From positions 54,868-118,867 of the forward strand of contig PXBD01000005.1 in NCBI GenBank assembly GCA_003565625.1: a stretch of DNA of 64,000 nucleotides, in the 5' to 3' direction. Below, piece by piece: positions 63,056 through 64,000 of the stretch. The first letter of the stretch is position 1; the number at the start of each line of letters is the position of its first letter. A model generated the notes under the pieces. That model was not told where the DNA came from and did no database searches. It saw only the letters and a program-made list of their open reading frames with translations. The position numbers and the translations under genes were made by a program. The stretch is from Gammaproteobacteria bacterium. GTDB taxonomy: Bacteria > Pseudomonadota > Gammaproteobacteria > Xanthomonadales > Wenzhouxiangellaceae.

Positions 63056-63912
63056 AGCGTCAGCGGTGTTATGGCCACCGCGTGAGCATAGATCCCCAGC
63101 CACCAAAGGGTCCGGTTCCACCACGGCCAGGGGAGTTCAGGGTGACGATTGAGGTAGCGCCACAGGCCGAGGTGTTTTTTCCACAGTACCCGCACCGGTC
63201 GCGAGCGCGAGGACACGCCACCGGCGTGGGAAACAGCCACGTCCGAGCGCAGACGAATGGTCCAGCCGGCCTGGTGCAGACGCGCCATCAGGTCCAGGTC
63301 TTCGAAATGCAGCGGGTAGTGCTTGTCGAAACCGCCCACATCAAGCAACGCCTGGCGGCGCAGCAGCATGCAGGCACCTGAGACTGCTTCAACCTCTTCG
63401 GCCGTCTGCGGGGCCGGCAAGTGCGTCAGGTCAATGCCGTTCCGGCCGCGGAAGCGCAGCACTTCATCCAGCACGCGCCGGCGCGTGGGCAGGCGCCGGC
63501 GGCTGCCGCGCTGCTCATTGCCGCTCATGTCGAAAATCCGGCCCGAGACCAGCCCGGCGTCGGGATGGGCATCGAGTTCTTCGACCAGGCGCAACAAGGC
63601 GTCGGGCACCAGCAGGCAGTCGGGGTTGATGATCAACAAATACTCGGTTTCGACCGCGCGCGCGGCCAGGTTGACGCCGCGGCCAAAACCGAGGTTGCGC
63701 GGCGAGCGGCGGATGCGCACGCCCGGCAAGTCGGGCAGTTCTTCCAGGCTGCCGTCGTCGGAGTTGTTGTCGAGCACCTCGACGGCGGGCGGCGCCTTGT
63801 CATCCCCGCGCAGGGCCAGCACACAGCGCTCCAGCCAGCGCCCGGAGTTGTAGTTGACGACGACCGCCGTGACCCTGGCCAGCGGCGATTCAGGGCGGGC
63901 CGGAGAGGACAT
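63040..63912 (-). CDS. Family 2 glycosyltransferase (rhamnosyltransferase-like)
   Basis: A 290-residue GT2 enzyme with the GT-A fold: VTAVVVNYNSGRWLERCVLAL at the N-terminus, VEVLDNNSDDGS, NLGFGRGVNLAAR, the metal motif as NPDCLLVPDAL, SGACMLLRRQALLDVGGFDKHYPLHFEDLDLMARLHQAGW, and a C-terminal amphipathic/hydrophobic region. This matches WbbL-type enzymes that extend O-antigen or capsule chains from nucleotide sugars. Start MSSPARPE at 63912 lies 2 bases after the upstream gene's stop; the track's ATG at 63945 overlaps that gene. Confidence 0.88.
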   Translation of the reverse strand: MSSPARPESPLARVTAVVVNYNSGRWLERCVLALRGDDKAPPAVEVLDNNSDDGSLEELPDLPGVRIRRSPRNLGFGRGVNLAARAVETEYLLIINPDCLLVPDALLRLVEELDAHPDAGLVSGRIFDMSGNEQRGSRRRLPTRRRVLDEVLRFRGRNGIDLTHLPAPQTAEEVEAVSGACMLLRRQALLDVGGFDKHYPLHFEDLDLMARLHQAGWTIRLRSDVAVSHAGGVSSRSRPVRVLWKKHLGLWRYLNRHPELPWPWWNRTLWWLGIYAHAVAITPLTLWRGR

Positions 63913-63914
63913 TT

Positions 63915-64000
63915 TCACCGGCGTGTGAACCAGCGCCGCCACCACGGCACATCGAGCCGACAGCGCAGCTCGGCGATTTCGGCATCGCGCTCGGCCAGCA
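63915..64000 (-). CDS. C-terminal end of a gene running off the right edge
   Basis: The last 27 or so codons of a minus-strand frame, ending LAERDAEIAELRCRL and DVPWWRRWFTRR before a TGA at 63917-63915, two bases ahead of the glycosyltransferase start. The Ala/Glu/Arg heptads look like a coiled-coil tail of the kind found on methyltransferases and glycosyltransferases of polysaccharide clusters. Too little remains to name it. Absent from the ORF track because it is open at the edge. Confidence 0.6.
   Translation of the reverse strand, partial: LAERDAEIAELRCRLDVPWWRRWFTRR

Overview
The window reads as a chromosomal stretch of a GC-rich gammaproteobacterium, most likely from the Xanthomonadales/Lysobacterales side of the class (Wenzhouxiangella-like). 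Markers are a fused aspartokinase/diaminopimelate decarboxylase (LysAC), a Crp homologue carrying the Glu of the Xanthomonas Clp ligand pocket, a proteobacterial SpeD, a complete tol-pal cluster downstream of ruvCAB and ybgC, and a type II secretion pseudopilus operon. Coding density is very high. Many neighbours overlap by ATGA/GTGA/TGATG, so most clusters are probably translationally coupled operons. I found no tRNA, rRNA, CRISPR array, transposase or prophage.

Layout. 1-611 (-): start of pgi, with a structured leader upstream. 612-1128: non-coding, with two opposed rho-independent terminators. 1129-5783 (+): DUF3429 protein, LolD-type ATPase, FtsX-type permease and AttH/CrtC-like exported protein, an AttEFGH-type operon. 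5803-8338 (-): erpA, ampE and a secreted amidohydrolase, with an attenuator-like leader before erpA. 8611-9030 (+): hemJ. 9039-15663 (-): gspGHIJKLMN, hisN-type phosphatase and nudE; gspC, D, E and F are not here. 15734-20624 (+): rsmE, a membrane protein, prmA, queD and a K+-dependent-type membrane pyrophosphatase. 20674-22624 (-): a dicarboxylate symporter and a YgjP-type metalloprotein. 22673-29420 (+): YheS-type ABC-F protein, then a YhaO/YhaN-like nuclease and ATPase pair. 29402-30193 (-) speD; 30325-30996 (+) crp/clp; 31004-31789 (-) PP2C phosphatase; 31913-34522 (+) lysAC; 34465-35949 (-) acyltransferase; 36063-42099 (+) parE, exported MsrB and MsrA, M16 protease.

42223-52179 (-): cysQ, queE, then (upstream) cpoB-pal-tolB-tolA-tolR-tolQ-ybgC-ruvB-ruvA-ruvC-yebC. 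52342-53391 (+): secreted protein of unknown function. 53401-56166 (-): alpha/beta hydrolase, aspS and a FmdB zinc ribbon. 56312-56962 (+): small kinase-like protein. 56919-60396 (-): an OleD-like dehydrogenase followed by a cyanophycin-synthetase-like protein whose ATP-grasp half looks dead but whose Mur-ligase half looks intact. 60544-62214 (+): ettA. 62204-64000 (-): NAD(P)-binding protein, GT2 glycosyltransferase and the end of a third gene, probably the edge of a surface polysaccharide cluster.

The most interesting items are the CphA-like/OleD-like pair, the membrane-anchored YhaN-like ATPase with a long extra C-terminal domain, a dispersed 10-bp-period repeat that supplies the start codon of msrA and sits inside the tol operon, and two minus-strand leaders (pgi, erpA) in which terminator and antiterminator helices exclude each other.
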